DNA of 64,000 nt from Microbulbifer variabilis (GTDB lineage: Bacteria > Pseudomonadota > Gammaproteobacteria > Pseudomonadales > Cellvibrionaceae). The stretch spans positions 62,001-126,000 of the forward strand of contig NZ_JAIVKI010000004.1 of assembly GCF_020524905.1 (NCBI RefSeq). Direction: 5' to 3'. The notes beneath the pieces were generated by a model, which did not search any database, was not told the origin of the DNA, and saw only the letters and a list, made by a program, of their open reading frames with translations. Shown here piece after piece: positions 8,194 to 18,403 of this stretch (position 1 is the first letter of the stretch; every line of letters starts with the position of its first letter). A program made the translations under genes and the position numbers.

Positions 8194-9573
8194 TCAACCC
8201 GGTAATATCAACCAGCTCATGCCGGCAATAATTAGTGATGCCACGACACTGAGTACCGCTCCCTCCCGAACCATATCTTGCATCCGTACTTTTCCAGTTC
8301 CATAGGCAATGGCATTCGGGGCTGTAGCAACAGGAAGCATAAAGGCACAACTGGCGCTCATCGCAGCGGGTATCATCAGTACCATAGGTTCAAAGCCCGC
8401 TGAGGTCGCCGCAACGGCGAGAATAGGCATCAGTAAAGTCGCCGTAGCTGTGTTGCTGGTGATTTCTGTAAGAAAAGTGACTCCCAGGCATAAAATCACC
8501 AACATTAGCCATAGTGGCATGGCTGTGAGGAAGGATAATCCATTGCCAAGCATGTCACTCAAACCGGAAGTTGAAAACCCTTTGGCCAGGGCTATACCGC
8601 CGGCAAATAACAACAACATGCCCCAGGGAATGGTTTCCGCTGTCTGCCAGTCCAGCAACCGCCCCCCCTTGCCGTTGGGTACAAGAAACATTGCCACCAC
8701 TGCAGCGAGGGCTACCGTACTGTCTCCCGCCGCTCCTATGCCGAGCCAATCACTCCAGCCACCAAACGGTGCGTTGCGGGTTACCCAGAAGAAAATAGCA
8801 ATGGCGAACACCAGCAAAGTACGTTTTTCCTCTGCTCGCCACTCCCCCACTTGGGGCGGTTCAATTTTATTCTTCAAGTGAACATTGCGGGTAAGCCAAA
8901 AGGCCATTATCGGCAGGGTCACCAAGGCAACCGGTACCCCGATTTTCATCCATCCTAGAAAGCTAAACTCCCTACCGGTTACTTCTTCATATATCCCTAT
9001 AAAAATAACATTGGGCGGTGTTCCGAGAGGCGTCCCTACCCCCCCAAGGCTCGCGCCATAAGCAATTCCCAACACTAAGGCAACGGTGAGTCTCTGATTA
9101 TCGATTCGAGAGAGAATTGCCAAGGCAATGGGCAACATCATCAGGGTTGTGGCGGTATTGGAAATCCACATGCTGAGGAAGCCAGCGGCCAGCATAAAAC
9201 CGAGAACCAAACGCCTACCGCTGGATGCCCCAAATATGCGCAGCATATACAAGGCCAGACGTTCGTGAGCGCCACTCTTTTCGAGGGCTTTCGACAGGAT
9301 AAAAGCGCCCATCAAAAGCAGAATTACATGGCTGCCCAGGGACGCCGCAACGGTCTTGTGATCCGCTACACCAAACAACGGTAGAAGTACAAATGGCACC
9401 AGGGAGGTAGCGGGAATAGGAAGAGCCTCTGTTATCCACCAGGTCACAGTGAGCAGTGTGATCGCAGCAGTTACAGCGGGAAGATATTGCATCCCGGTTA
9501 AGGTCAGAAAAATGTAAAACGCTACAGCCAATAATGGCCCCAAAACGATAAATTGTTGTCGCGCAATCGACAT
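8194..9573 (-). CDS. SLC13/DASS family anion:sodium symporter
   Basis: 459 residues, about 11-12 hydrophobic segments. Two SNT motifs, one in each inverted repeat (ISNTATTLMM near residue 138 and TSNTATATLLMP near 380), are the substrate- and sodium-binding hallmark of the divalent anion:Na+ symporter family (dicarboxylates, citrate, sulfate). The C-terminal PVATAPNAIAYGTG block is also typical. The start chosen is the ATG at 9573, after a G-rich TGGGGG; a TTG four codons earlier is weaker. The leader contains a CCCCCT/AGGGGG hairpin at 9590-9607 just upstream of the ribosome binding site. The substrate cannot be read from sequence. Confidence 0.9.
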   Translation of the reverse strand: MSIARQQFIVLGPLLAVAFYIFLTLTGMQYLPAVTAAITLLTVTWWITEALPIPATSLVPFVLLPLFGVADHKTVAASLGSHVILLLMGAFILSKALEKSGAHERLALYMLRIFGASSGRRLVLGFMLAAGFLSMWISNTATTLMMLPIALAILSRIDNQRLTVALVLGIAYGASLGGVGTPLGTPPNVIFIGIYEEVTGREFSFLGWMKIGVPVALVTLPIMAFWLTRNVHLKNKIEPPQVGEWRAEEKRTLLVFAIAIFFWVTRNAPFGGWSDWLGIGAAGDSTVALAAVVAMFLVPNGKGGRLLDWQTAETIPWGMLLLFAGGIALAKGFSTSGLSDMLGNGLSFLTAMPLWLMLVILCLGVTFLTEITSNTATATLLMPILAVAATSAGFEPMVLMIPAAMSASCAFMLPVATAPNAIAYGTGKVRMQDMVREGAVLSVVASLIIAGMSWLILPG

Positions 9574-9585
9574 ACCAGCCCCCAA

Positions 9586-9977
9586 TCTCCCCCCTAACCA
9601 GAGGGGGTTAACGTTCTTATTGATTTATTCCCCAGGCAAATTTGATTGGCAGAGGTACCACTCAGTATCTGGGATCTGCACAAAATACAAGAAATCGAAA
9701 GGCTTTCGCAGCCTTGAGCTGAAAAAAAGAGTCAGCACAGAGGGAACGTTTTTACTCTAGTTGGCTTAGCAGGCATCGCTAAGTGATGAAACGGTTGTCA
9801 CCAAAAGATTAAGTTTTCTTTTTTGCAGTAAGGATAAACGAGCCCGCTCCCATCGAGAGAGAAACCTTCTTCCCGCCCAATTGGTACATATGTACAATGT
9901 GCGTCAATCACGACTTTACAACATATAGCGCCCGGTATTACCCAAGCGCATGTCACCTGATTTAATTGAGGTACCCC
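9586..9977. other. Divergent promoter region, symporter / outer-membrane protein
   Basis: About 390 bases with no gene. It holds a hairpin at 9590-9607 (CCCCCT/AGGGGG, six-base loop) in the symporter leader and a perfect 12-bp palindrome GTACATATGTAC at 9884-9895 upstream of the outer-membrane protein gene, which could be an operator. No confident -35/-10 pair was found. Confidence 0.45.
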
Positions 9978-10652
9978 TTGAAGCCAATCGCTCTCACCGC
10001 CCTAATCGCATTAGTAAGTACCGGCGTTTACGCAGAAGAAAAGCCCTTTTACCTAAAAGCCTCACTGGGCTATATGAAATTTGATAGCGAAGACTCCACT
10101 GCGGTAAAAGAGGATCTCAACTCAACCGGCTACGCGTTTACTTTTGGTTATCGAGTGAACGACTATCTTGCCTTTGAAGGTGGCATGGCGAACCTCGGTG
10201 ACATCCGCAAAGAGCATGAACTGAGCGTTCGCGGCCTCGAGTGGTACTATAGCGATGATGAAATCCTTGTAGAAAACTTCGATTACCAAAGCAAGCGAGA
10301 AACTAAATACAAATCCTATAGCCTGGGATTAGCCCTTTCCACACAAGTCCAACAGAACCTGAATGCCGGCATTCGTTTTGGCGTCCACCAATGGTGTGCA
10401 AATGACAGTGGCCGAGAGGAGCATTTCGGTAGCCGCAACTGGTATAACCAAGATGGAGAACTCTTGAATACAGAGCCCTACGATAATTCTTATAGCTGGA
10501 GTAATAACAAGGGCAGCGGCAGCAACCCATACTACGGTGCTGAAGTAAACTGGACGAGCGGTGACTGGGGTATCAATCTTGAGCACACCATCTACGAGAT
10601 TCAAGACGAGAAGGCCAACCTGTCTTCAGTGGGTGTGACTTATAGTTTCTAG
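9978..10652 (+). CDS. OmpA-like outer-membrane beta-barrel protein
   Basis: 224 residues. A Sec signal peptide ends near VYA-EEK, then comes an alternating-strand barrel of the OmpA-like/porin-superfamily type (LKASLGYMKFD, GYAFTFGYRVNDYLAFEGG, YSLGLALS, NAGIRFGVHQW, YYGAEVNW) finishing with a terminal aromatic F (GVTYSF) as needed for BAM recognition. I chose the TTG at 9978 because TTGAGGT lies six bases upstream; the in-frame TTG at 9966 has no such site. A start on TTG suggests low translation. It would be an eight-stranded barrel of unknown role. A terminator follows. Confidence 0.8.
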   Translation: MKPIALTALIALVSTGVYAEEKPFYLKASLGYMKFDSEDSTAVKEDLNSTGYAFTFGYRVNDYLAFEGGMANLGDIRKEHELSVRGLEWYYSDDEILVENFDYQSKRETKYKSYSLGLALSTQVQQNLNAGIRFGVHQWCANDSGREEHFGSRNWYNQDGELLNTEPYDNSYSWSNNKGSGSNPYYGAEVNWTSGDWGINLEHTIYEIQDEKANLSSVGVTYSF

Positions 10653-10664
10653 TGAATTCCTAGT

Positions 10665-10683
10665 AGGCTTCTGATTGAAGCCT
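10665..10683 (+). terminator. Terminator of the OmpA-like gene
   Basis: 7-bp stem AGGCTTC/GAAGCCT, five-base loop, followed by a short TTTAAG. It lies 12 bases after the stop codon. The T-run is short, so efficiency is uncertain. Confidence 0.55.
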
Positions 10684-10859
10684 TTAAGCTCAGGCCTTGT
10701 GCGGCGGGCACTCACTAACCGCCTGCACTAGGCCCGCCAAAACCTCCGCATAAAAATTAATCACCCCAATCACAATCTCCCCTGCTCCACCCTGTACATC
10801 TCATTTATATCCGGCAAACTATCGGCCTCAAAAATAACACTAAAGGGCAGAAGGGATTC

Positions 10860-11462
10860 ATGAGCACGATACCGAATACCGTAGCAGTACTGGACAAACT
10901 GCGTTGGAATGCCCATCTATGCAAGCACAGCCACTTCCGTGCCTCTATGAAAGGGCGCAACATGCACGTACTCTGCGGTGTGCCGATCGTAGTGGTGAAC
11001 CTATTTCTCGGCTCTCTGTTCTTTTCCCTCATCAATGCCGAACTCCCCGACTGGACCAAATGGAGCGGCGCCGCCCTCGCACTATTGGCCGCTTTGCTCG
11101 GGGGTGTACAAACTTTCTTCAACTTCAAGAAAAATTATGAAGGGCACCGCCAGGTGGGCAATGAATACCTGGCCATTGCCAGGGAATGTGAGCGGCTGAT
11201 CGCCCTCTACTTCGACCGTATTCTCGACTTGGAGCACCTCTCCAATAAAATCTCCGAGCTGAATACCCGCTACAGCGAGATCAATCAGCGTGCTGAAGAA
11301 TTTATTGTCTCCGACAAGGTCTACCGCCAGGCCATGCAGACACAAAGTCAAAAGGCCCGCAAGGAACCCTCTTTAGTGGAGCTTATGCGAAATTCACACA
11401 ATACCTCTCTCGAGGAAGCTAAAATAAGCTCACAGGCAACAACGGTAGGGATTAACCAATAG
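10860..11462 (+). CDS. SLATT domain-containing two-TM membrane protein
   Basis: 200 residues. Two hydrophobic helices (about 35-58 and 69-88) are followed directly by FNFKKNYEGHRQVGNEY and a long charged helix (ARECERLIALYFDRI). This is the layout of the SLATT family (two TM helices plus a cytosolic helical extension), known as a predicted pore-forming effector next to SMODS nucleotidyltransferases, SLOG proteins or reverse transcriptases in defence loci. Here no such partner is adjacent; the next gene is a SpoU methyltransferase 39 bases downstream. ATG start with AAGGG. The family call is good, the role is open. Confidence 0.75.
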   Translation: MSTIPNTVAVLDKLRWNAHLCKHSHFRASMKGRNMHVLCGVPIVVVNLFLGSLFFSLINAELPDWTKWSGAALALLAALLGGVQTFFNFKKNYEGHRQVGNEYLAIARECERLIALYFDRILDLEHLSNKISELNTRYSEINQRAEEFIVSDKVYRQAMQTQSQKARKEPSLVELMRNSHNTSLEEAKISSQATTVGINQ

Positions 11463-11501
11463 CCTCTCAAAAGTTAGTAGTCATTTTCAGCAGCGGTAAT
11501 C

Positions 11502-12020
11502 ATGCAGAAAGAGCACAGCGATCATCTCCCAAGTAAACACAGTTTTTCCCTTTGCTACCTGACCACCGATATTCGCACCCCTAGCAATATCGGTGGACTC
11601 TTCCGCATTGCTGATGCTCTGGGAGTAGAGAAAATTTACCTCGCTGGAACCAGCTTGTTACCCCCAAACTCCAAAATCCGTAAGGTATCGCGCTCAACAG
11701 AGCAGCATGTTCCCTATCAATACGAAAGAAATGCCCTAGAAATCGTCCTGAATTTGAAGAAGGAGGGATACCGGATAATCTGTCTGGAGATCACATCTAA
11801 CAGCGTTGAGCTAAGCCAGGTTCCCATCGTTGAAGGCGATAAAGTCTGCTTGGTTCTAGGCTCAGAGAAAGATGGAATTGCCCCGGATCTGCTAAAGGTC
11901 GCCGATGCAATCGTGCATATTGCTATGCAGGGGGTTAACTCTTCAATGAATGTCGTCTCCGCCTGTGCCATTGCCACTTATGAGCTCACAAAGAAAATTA
12001 GTTTAAGCCAAGCGGAATAA
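11502..12020 (+). CDS. TrmH/SpoU family RNA methyltransferase
   Basis: 172 residues comprising essentially only the SPOUT catalytic domain. Motif 1 is NIGGLFRIADALG (about 28-40), motif 2 is LVLGSEKDGI (about 119-128) and motif 3 is QGVNSSMNVVSACAIATYE (about 144-162), which together build the trefoil-knot AdoMet site. Such enzymes 2'-O-methylate ribose in tRNA or rRNA. Lacking an N-terminal substrate domain, the target cannot be stated. It follows the SLATT gene by 39 bases on the same strand and may share its transcript. Confidence 0.85.
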   Translation: MQKEHSDHLPSKHSFSLCYLTTDIRTPSNIGGLFRIADALGVEKIYLAGTSLLPPNSKIRKVSRSTEQHVPYQYERNALEIVLNLKKEGYRIICLEITSNSVELSQVPIVEGDKVCLVLGSEKDGIAPDLLKVADAIVHIAMQGVNSSMNVVSACAIATYELTKKISLSQAE

Positions 12021-12094
12021 ATAGTAGAGCCGGTAGAGACTGCTCGAACCGAAAGGTCAAAATTTTATTCAGATCATAATTTTGGATAGTAAAA

Positions 12095-12979
12095 TCAATC
12101 GGGTACTTTCACCGTCATATTCTTTTTATGCACATAATCCGGGTCTCCACCAAGCCGCTTATTACAGTTCAAGTTGTTAATCGCCTGAATATCTGCGTGG
12201 CTTAAATTGAAATCATTCAATAAAAAATAGCTGCGGATTTCATCGAGCGTTTCCGCAATGGGTAAGACAATACGATGTTGTTGAATATTCCAACGCAGAA
12301 TCACCTGGGCAGGCGTTACAGAATATTTCTCTGCAATTTGTAAAATAACCGGGTCTTGCATCGGTTTTTCACTTTCAACAACACTATTCCAAATAAAACC
12401 GGAGCCCAAAGGGGAGTAACAACAGATAGCGATCCTGTGAAATTGGCAATAATCCACCAATGGCTGCTGGGTGAAATAAGGGTGTAACTCTATTTGATTA
12501 CAAACCGGGTGAATCTCGGCGAAGGACGCAATCTGCTCAATGTCTGACTTGCGAAAATTTGATAGCCCCAAAGCCCGAACCTTTTTCTGCTGGTACAACG
12601 CCTCCATCGCCTCCCAGGTTTCCCGCGTATAGGCCGGGGCCGGCCAATGAATCAGATATAAATCCAAGTGCTCGAGTTGTAAACGCTCCAGACTTCGGGC
12701 AAAGGCATCGTGAGTTTTCTTGCCTCCTTGCTCGGTATCCCAGACCTTACTGGTAATAAACAATTCCTCTCTGGGGATACCCGACTCCTTAATAGCCCTC
12801 CCGAGAGCACGCTCATTGCCATAGACTGAGGCGGTATCGAAGTGTCTATAGCCAATGGCCATAGCTTTTAGGAGAACGTCTGTGACATATCCATCGTCCT
12901 GTTGCCAACTACCTATCGCAGCCATCCCCATTCCGATCTGGGGAATCTCCACGCCATTGTCTAATTCGATAAAGTACAT
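12095..12979 (-). CDS. Aldo/keto reductase
   Basis: 294 residues, a TIM-barrel NAD(P)H-dependent oxidoreductase. The catalytic tetrad is visible: Asp in HFDTASVYGNE with Tyr five residues later, Lys in ITSKVW and His in LIHWPAP. The opening NGVEIPQIGMGMAAIG, the ALGLSNF strand and the CYSPLGSG motif are also family features. The ATG at 12979 is preferred over a longer frame because AAGGGA lies six bases upstream and the family start (ELDNGVEIP) follows at once. It reduces aldehydes, ketones or sugars; the substrate is unknown. It is convergent with the SpoU gene. Confidence 0.88.
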   Translation of the reverse strand: MYFIELDNGVEIPQIGMGMAAIGSWQQDDGYVTDVLLKAMAIGYRHFDTASVYGNERALGRAIKESGIPREELFITSKVWDTEQGGKKTHDAFARSLERLQLEHLDLYLIHWPAPAYTRETWEAMEALYQQKKVRALGLSNFRKSDIEQIASFAEIHPVCNQIELHPYFTQQPLVDYCQFHRIAICCYSPLGSGFIWNSVVESEKPMQDPVILQIAEKYSVTPAQVILRWNIQQHRIVLPIAETLDEIRSYFLLNDFNLSHADIQAINNLNCNKRLGGDPDYVHKKNMTVKVPD

Positions 12980-13320
12980 AATCGATCCCTTGCCAAATAC
13001 CGCAACTGTCAATCACAGTAATGAACAGTGGCTTCTGCTCTAGTACCACCCGGCGTTGAATGTAGGCGATACAGGTTTAGTCACGAAGAATATTTTCAAT
13101 AGGATAGGAAATTACAAAAAATTCTTAGAAAAAGAATACACCGTACCCGAGTTACCATGTTGTGTACGCGTCGATTGAGATCATACAGAGATTTATGCAC
13201 GGCGATTCTCAAGAGTAGAGTATTCTTTGATTCCAATCCTGTAGTAAAAGCTGAGCATACTTTCGCTAAAAATGTAGGGAATCCCAGCCATTATTTTTTC
13301 TCAGGTATTTAATTTTTGTG
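12980..13320. other. Gene-free stretch
   Basis: About 340 bases upstream of the aldo/keto reductase and downstream of the TfoX-like gene. It presumably contains the reductase promoter. I see no open frame, RNA or repeat that I can support. Confidence 0.4.
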
Positions 13321-13644
13321 CTATTTGGGCGGTAGAGACCCGGCGAATTCCACTCCCCGATTTACCCACTGATCAAGGTCCTGCTCCACCGCGTCCTCTT
13401 CCACATAGACCATACCTTTCAGGGGCCGCCCGGTGAAATCCATGGGTCGGGTATAACGCTCTGCTAGAGCATCCTGGTAATTATCCGGCCCTACCCGCAC
13501 CATCAGCTCTTCACCGACCACACCACAAGCCATATTGCCATTTAACATAAATGCCAGACCGCCAAACATCTGTTTTTCAGAAAGGCCCTGACTTCCCTGT
13601 AACAAATTGCGCACTTTTTCTGCCAACGTTTCGTTGTACGCCAT
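13321..13644 (-). CDS. TfoX/Sxy N-terminal domain family protein
   Basis: 107 residues matching the TfoX N-terminal domain (KVRNLLQG, then SEKQMFGGLAFMLNGNMACGVVGEELMVRVG, then RPMDFTGRPLKGMVYV). This domain occurs alone in many bacteria as a small protein of unknown function and in TfoX/Sxy competence regulators together with a C-terminal domain. Only the N-terminal part is present here, so a competence role should not be assumed. The ATG at 13644 has an ideal AAGGAG seven bases upstream, which rules out the longer frame. Confidence 0.85.
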   Translation of the reverse strand: MAYNETLAEKVRNLLQGSQGLSEKQMFGGLAFMLNGNMACGVVGEELMVRVGPDNYQDALAERYTRPMDFTGRPLKGMVYVEEDAVEQDLDQWVNRGVEFAGSLPPK

Positions 13645-14081
13645 GACAATCTCCTTAAGCACTTTGCAAGGTGGGAAAAAAGAATTTCGGGTACTACTGG
13701 GATCTGCGCCAGTGGAAACGCGACAGGCGAAAGATCAATCGAAGGGGGTTTGTGAGTGCCTTTCCATGCCAAATAATCCGCATAGAGGCTAAGTAAAATA
13801 TTGGTAATCGATACAGATAACTGCACCATAGCGAGAAAAGTTATTTCGAATAATCGTTTAAGTGTAGCAGGAAATATCAATACTGCTTTCTTAGAAAAAG
13901 TATGACGCCAGATATCAGTGTCGATAAAAGCTTAACGAAGTTTTTAACGTCAAAGATGCCGCTATTCAACACCTGGCAATGAAAATAGGCGCGCGAGAGA
14001 AGGGTTTATAGAGTGAAATCGGCAACTGGCGCAGACGGAATCCTTCTGCCACATAAATCCCTTTGCAACCAGAAAAATAAT
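13645..14081. other. Gene-free stretch between the TfoX-like gene and the purL terminator
   Basis: About 440 bases. A 112-codon minus-strand frame (13542-13880) overlaps the TfoX-like gene out of frame and has no protein-like features. The promoter of the TfoX-like gene is expected near 13660-13750. Nothing else is recognisable. Confidence 0.4.
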
Positions 14082-14110
14082 TGGCACCCCAACAGAATAT
14101 CGGGGTGCCA
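14082..14110 (-). terminator. purL terminator
   Basis: Perfect 9-bp stem TGGCACCCC/GGGGTGCCA with an 11-base loop, 13 bases past the purL stop. On the minus strand it is followed by ATTATTTTTCT. Confidence 0.85.
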
Positions 14111-14123
14111 TAGAGAAGTGGAT

Positions 14124-17100
14124 TTAGTCGACAAATACGCGCGCGTTGCGGAACAGGCGCATCCAGCCGGAGTCCTCTGTCCACTCGTCCGGGTGCCAGC
14201 TGTTGCTGACTGCACGGGCTACACGTTCAGGGTGCGGCATCATAATAGTGACACGGCCATCCTCGGAACACAGAGAGGTAATACCATTTACCGAGCCATT
14301 GGGGTTGGCCGGGTAAGTTTCGGTAATTTCTCCTTTGTTATTCAGGAAGCGCATTGCGATGGTGCCGGAAGCTTCGCACTTCTCCAGTGCCTGCTGGTCG
14401 GCAAATTCCACACGACCTTCACCGTGGGCAACGGCAACCGGCATATAAGTGCCCGCCATACCTTTGAACAGTACGGAAGGGGAATCCTCGACACCCACCA
14501 GGGCAAAACGCGCTTCATACTGCTCAGACAGGTTGCGCACAAAGCGTGGCCAGTGGTCGGCACCGGGAATCAACTCTTTAATCACCGAGAACATCTGGCA
14601 GCCGTTACACACCCCCAGACCGAAGGTGTCTTTGCGGTTGAAGAAGCCTTCAAACTGATCGCGGGCACGTTCGTTGAACAGAATAGTCTTGGCCCACCCC
14701 TCACCGGCGCCGAGGACGTCACCGTAAGAGAAGCCACCACAGCCCACCAGGCCTTTGAACTCATCCAATGCCACACGACCGGAAAGGATATCGCTCATAT
14801 GTACGTCGATAGCGTTAAAGCCAGCGCGGTGGAAGGAGTGCGCCATCTCCACCTGACTATTAACACCCTGCTCGCGCAGCACAGCCACTTTCGGGCGAAT
14901 ACCTTTGGCGATATAGGGAGCACTGATATCTTCGTTGATATCGAAGGTGAGATTCACCGACAGACCCGGATCTTCCTGGGCAATCGTGGCAAATTCCTGC
15001 TCGGCACACTCGGCGTTATCGCGTAGGGACTGGATGCGGAAACTGGTTTCCGACCAGATTTGCTGCAGTTCAGCACGGGAGCGTTTGAATATTTCAACAC
15101 CGTTATTAGTGATGCACAGGTGTTCGTTGTTGTTCAGGTAGCCGATTTGATGGGCCGGCACACCGACAGCGGCAAAGCGCTGTACCAACATTTCCGCTTC
15201 ACAGGCGGGAACCTGCAGCACCGCACCCAACTCTTCGCTGAACAGGGCGGCAATAGGGTCATCGCCCAATTCGTAGACTTCCACGTCCATACCCACGCGA
15301 GCGGCAAAGCCCATTTCCGCGAGGGTAGTGAAAAGACCACCATCGGCGCGGTCGTGGTAGGCCATGATCAGGTCTTCATTCAAAGCCTGCTGCACCACTT
15401 CGAAGAAGCCTTTCAGTTTCTTGGCATCGTCCAAGTCGGCTGGCTTATCACCCAGCGCGTTGTAGACCTGCGCCAGACAGGAACCCCCTAGGCGGTTTTT
15501 GCCGGCACCCAGATCAATCAGCAGCAGCTCGCTCTCACCTTTATCGGTGCGCAACTGTGGGGTAACGGTTTTGCGCACATCGGTAACGGGGGTAAAAGCG
15601 GAAATGACCAAAGACAACGGTGCCGTAACCGCTTTCTGCTCGCCCTCTTCTTCCCAGGCGGTGCGCATAGACATAGAGTCCTTGCCCACTGGAATGGTAA
15701 TACCCAGCTCAGGGCACAGCTCCATACCTACCGCCTCTACGGTGCGATAGAGTTTTTCTTCTTCACCCGGGTGGCCCGCGGCACACATCCAGTTGGCAGA
15801 GAGTTTGATATCGGAGAGTTGTTTCACCGGGGTACAGGCGATATTGGTAATTGCCTCGCCCACCGCCAGGCGACCGGAAGCCGGGGCATCCAGCAGAGCC
15901 ACCGGGGTGCGCTCACCCATGGACATGGCCTCACCGGCGTAGCTGTCATAGGCAACGGTAGTCACGGCGCAGTCCGCCACCGGCACCTGCCAGGGACCAA
16001 CCATCTGATCGCGGGATACCTGGCCGGTTACAGTGCGGTCACCGATGGTGATCAGAAAACTCTTGCTGGCCACCGTGGGCAGGCGCAGTACGCGCTCGGC
16101 AGCTTCGTTCAGGTCGATATCCGCAGTGGAAAACGCCACGGCTTCAACCTGACGCGTTTCCGCCTCGCGATGCATACGCGGCGGTTTGCCGAACAGCACA
16201 GACATCGGTAGATCCACCGGCTTGGACTCGAACTTAGTGTCGTTCAACAGCAGGTGCTTGTCTTCGGTGGCCTCACCGACAACGGCGAAAGGCGCGCGCT
16301 CGCGTTCACAAATTTGTTCGAAACGCTGCAGGTCTTCCGGCATGACAGCCAGTACATAGCGTTCCTGGGATTCGTTACACCAAATTTCCAGCGGGCTCAT
16401 GCCCGGCTCATCGCAGGGCACATTGCGCAACTCGAAGTTACCGCCGGTGCCGCCGTCCTTCACCAATTCGGGGAAAGCATTGGACAGACCGCCCGCGCCC
16501 ACATCGTGGATAAAAGCGATGGGGTTTTTCTCACCCAGCTGCCAGCACTGGTCGATCACTTCCTGGCAGCGGCGCTCGATTTCCGGGTTCTGTCGCTGTA
16601 CAGAAGCAAAATCCAGATCCTCGGAGCTGGAACCGCTGGCCATACTGGAAGCTGCGCCACCGCCGAGACCGATCAGCATGGCCGGGCCACCCAGCACGAT
16701 CAGCTTGGCGCCAGGAGAAAATTCGGGTTTCTCGATATGCTCTTCGCGAATATTGCCGTAGCCGCCGGCCAGCATAATCGGCTTGTGATAGCCGCGGCGC
16801 TCGCCATCGAAGTTTTCTTCAAAGGTACGGAAGTAACCGCAAATATTCGGGCGGCCAAATTCGTTGTTAAATGCAGCACCACCGATGGGGCCCTCGATCA
16901 TAATATCCAGGGCGGTAACGATACGCTCAGGCTTGCCGTAGTTGAATTCCCAGGGCTGTTCCCAACCGGGGATCTGCAGGTTAGAGACGGTAAAACCAGT
17001 CAGACCCACTTTCGGCTTGGAACCGCGTCCCACTGCACCTTCGTCGCGAATTTCGCCACCAGCGCCAGTTCCGGCACCAGAGAAAGGGGCAATCGCCGTG

Positions 17101-17990
17101 GGGTGGTTGTGGGTCTCCACCTTCATCAGCATATGGATAGCCTCGTTACTGAAGCCATATTCCTTGCTTTCCGGGTCGGGGTAAAAACGCCCGGCTACAT
17201 TACCCGCCACAACCGCGGCGTTGTCAGCATAGGCGGACAGTACATTGTCTCCACCTTTCTGATAAGTGTTCTTGATCATGCCGAACAGGGAGTGCGGCAT
17301 TTCTTCACCGTCAATCGTCCAAGAGGCATTAAAAATCTTATGGCGACAGTGCTCAGAGTTCGCCTGGGCGAACATCATTAGCTCCACATCTGTGGGATTG
17401 CGGTCCAATTCCTGGAAGCTGGTGAGCAGGTAATCGATTTCATCTTCGGCCAGGGCCAGGCCCAGTGTCACATTGGCAACTTCCAGTGCCTCGCGGCCGC
17501 CTTCGAGGATATCCACACCACGCAACGGGCGAGGCTCCTCTTCAACAAATAACTGCTCAGCCTGTTCGAGCTCGGCAAAGGCTACCTCAACCATGCGATC
17601 GTGCAGCTGAGAGGCCAGCGCCTGGCGCTCGGCTTCGCTCAACTCGACACCACTCAGGTAGTAGGCGACACCGCGCTCAAGCCGGTGTATCTGGGTGAGG
17701 CCAGCGTTGTGGGCAATATCGGTGGCCTTTGAGGACCAGGGAGAGATAGTGCCCGGGCGCGGAACCACCAGGATTAGCTCACCTTTCGGCTGGTGCTTCT
17801 CTTCAGTGGGGCCGTACTGGAGTAGCCGCTCAAGCAGCGCCATCTCCTTGTTATCCAATGCATCGCTGTCGGCAAAATGTACGAACTCGGCGTAGAGATC
17901 GTCGATAGTCGGTTGCAGCGCGCGCAGTTGGTTGAGTAGTTTTTTATGGCGAAATTTCGACAGTGCGGGAGCACCACGCAGAACTAACAT
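14124..17990 (-). CDS. purL: Phosphoribosylformylglycinamidine synthase (large form)
   Basis: 1288 residues, the single-chain gammaproteobacterial form (E. coli about 1295). It converts FGAR, ATP and glutamine to FGAM in purine synthesis. The N-terminal PurS-like part is followed by two AIR-synthase-like halves ([34 protein letters not shown]) and a C-terminal glutamine amidotransferase domain with the nucleophile in GVCNGCQM and the dyad in PHPERV. The start at 17990 is chosen because the [14 protein letters not shown] opening aligns with the E. coli N-terminus; 38 extra upstream codons have no coding character. It is divergent from mltF, the same arrangement as in E. coli. Confidence 0.97.
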   Translation of the reverse strand: MLVLRGAPALSKFRHKKLLNQLRALQPTIDDLYAEFVHFADSDALDNKEMALLERLLQYGPTEEKHQPKGELILVVPRPGTISPWSSKATDIAHNAGLTQIHRLERGVAYYLSGVELSEAERQALASQLHDRMVEVAFAELEQAEQLFVEEEPRPLRGVDILEGGREALEVANVTLGLALAEDEIDYLLTSFQELDRNPTDVELMMFAQANSEHCRHKIFNASWTIDGEEMPHSLFGMIKNTYQKGGDNVLSAYADNAAVVAGNVAGRFYPDPESKEYGFSNEAIHMLMKVETHNHPTAIAPFSGAGTGAGGEIRDEGAVGRGSKPKVGLTGFTVSNLQIPGWEQPWEFNYGKPERIVTALDIMIEGPIGGAAFNNEFGRPNICGYFRTFEENFDGERRGYHKPIMLAGGYGNIREEHIEKPEFSPGAKLIVLGGPAMLIGLGGGAASSMASGSSSEDLDFASVQRQNPEIERRCQEVIDQCWQLGEKNPIAFIHDVGAGGLSNAFPELVKDGGTGGNFELRNVPCDEPGMSPLEIWCNESQERYVLAVMPEDLQRFEQICERERAPFAVVGEATEDKHLLLNDTKFESKPVDLPMSVLFGKPPRMHREAETRQVEAVAFSTADIDLNEAAERVLRLPTVASKSFLITIGDRTVTGQVSRDQMVGPWQVPVADCAVTTVAYDSYAGEAMSMGERTPVALLDAPASGRLAVGEAITNIACTPVKQLSDIKLSANWMCAAGHPGEEEKLYRTVEAVGMELCPELGITIPVGKDSMSMRTAWEEEGEQKAVTAPLSLVISAFTPVTDVRKTVTPQLRTDKGESELLLIDLGAGKNRLGGSCLAQVYNALGDKPADLDDAKKLKGFFEVVQQALNEDLIMAYHDRADGGLFTTLAEMGFAARVGMDVEVYELGDDPIAALFSEELGAVLQVPACEAEMLVQRFAAVGVPAHQIGYLNNNEHLCITNNGVEIFKRSRAELQQIWSETSFRIQSLRDNAECAEQEFATIAQEDPGLSVNLTFDINEDISAPYIAKGIRPKVAVLREQGVNSQVEMAHSFHRAGFNAIDVHMSDILSGRVALDEFKGLVGCGGFSYGDVLGAGEGWAKTILFNERARDQFEGFFNRKDTFGLGVCNGCQMFSVIKELIPGADHWPRFVRNLSEQYEARFALVGVEDSPSVLFKGMAGTYMPVAVAHGEGRVEFADQQALEKCEASGTIAMRFLNNKGEITETYPANPNGSVNGITSLCSEDGRVTIMMPHPERVARAVSNSWHPDEWTEDSGWMRLFRNARVFVD

Positions 17991-18403
17991 TGCGGGAGAT
18001 AGCCTCTTGTCTAAATGAGAAAGATTGCGCGAAAGAAGGATCGCACAAGGCCCCGGAAATTTGAGAGGCGCAATTGTACCCGAAGCGCCGCAACTCCAAC
18101 ACACCTACCCATCACTTGAGTACACATGAACTAATTAGCAATCAATGTGTTCAAAAGGCGAACAAAATCAATCGTGAATTCGCGGATTTCGCAAGACGCC
18201 AAAAATTTCCTACAAAAGTCTCAGCGGCATTTCAAGCGCCCATGTCACAGTGCCCAAAAGCCAAATTGGGCAGATTGTCGTCAAATATTGTAAAATTGGC
18301 GGACTGTGCCAGCATTGGCGAGAAAAGCCCTGGCGGAGGTGCCCGTACCAGGCCTTAGGCATAACAGCGATAAAACCAACGGACGAGCTAGAGGGGACAG
18401 CCT
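17991..18403. other. purL-mltF divergent promoter region
   Basis: About 410 bases between the two start codons. I looked for a PurR-type operator (ACGCAAACGTTTGCGT-like) and did not find one. Short plus-strand open frames here lack ribosome sites. Confidence 0.4.

Noticed and set aside
13542-13880. 112-codon minus-strand frame overlapping the TfoX-like gene
   Set aside because: Overlaps the start of a well-supported gene in another frame and lacks features.
16254-17381. 375-codon plus-strand frame opposite purL
   Set aside because: Antisense of purL; no protein-like features.
17991-18403. PurR operator in front of purL
   Set aside because: No sequence close to the PurR consensus could be found by eye.
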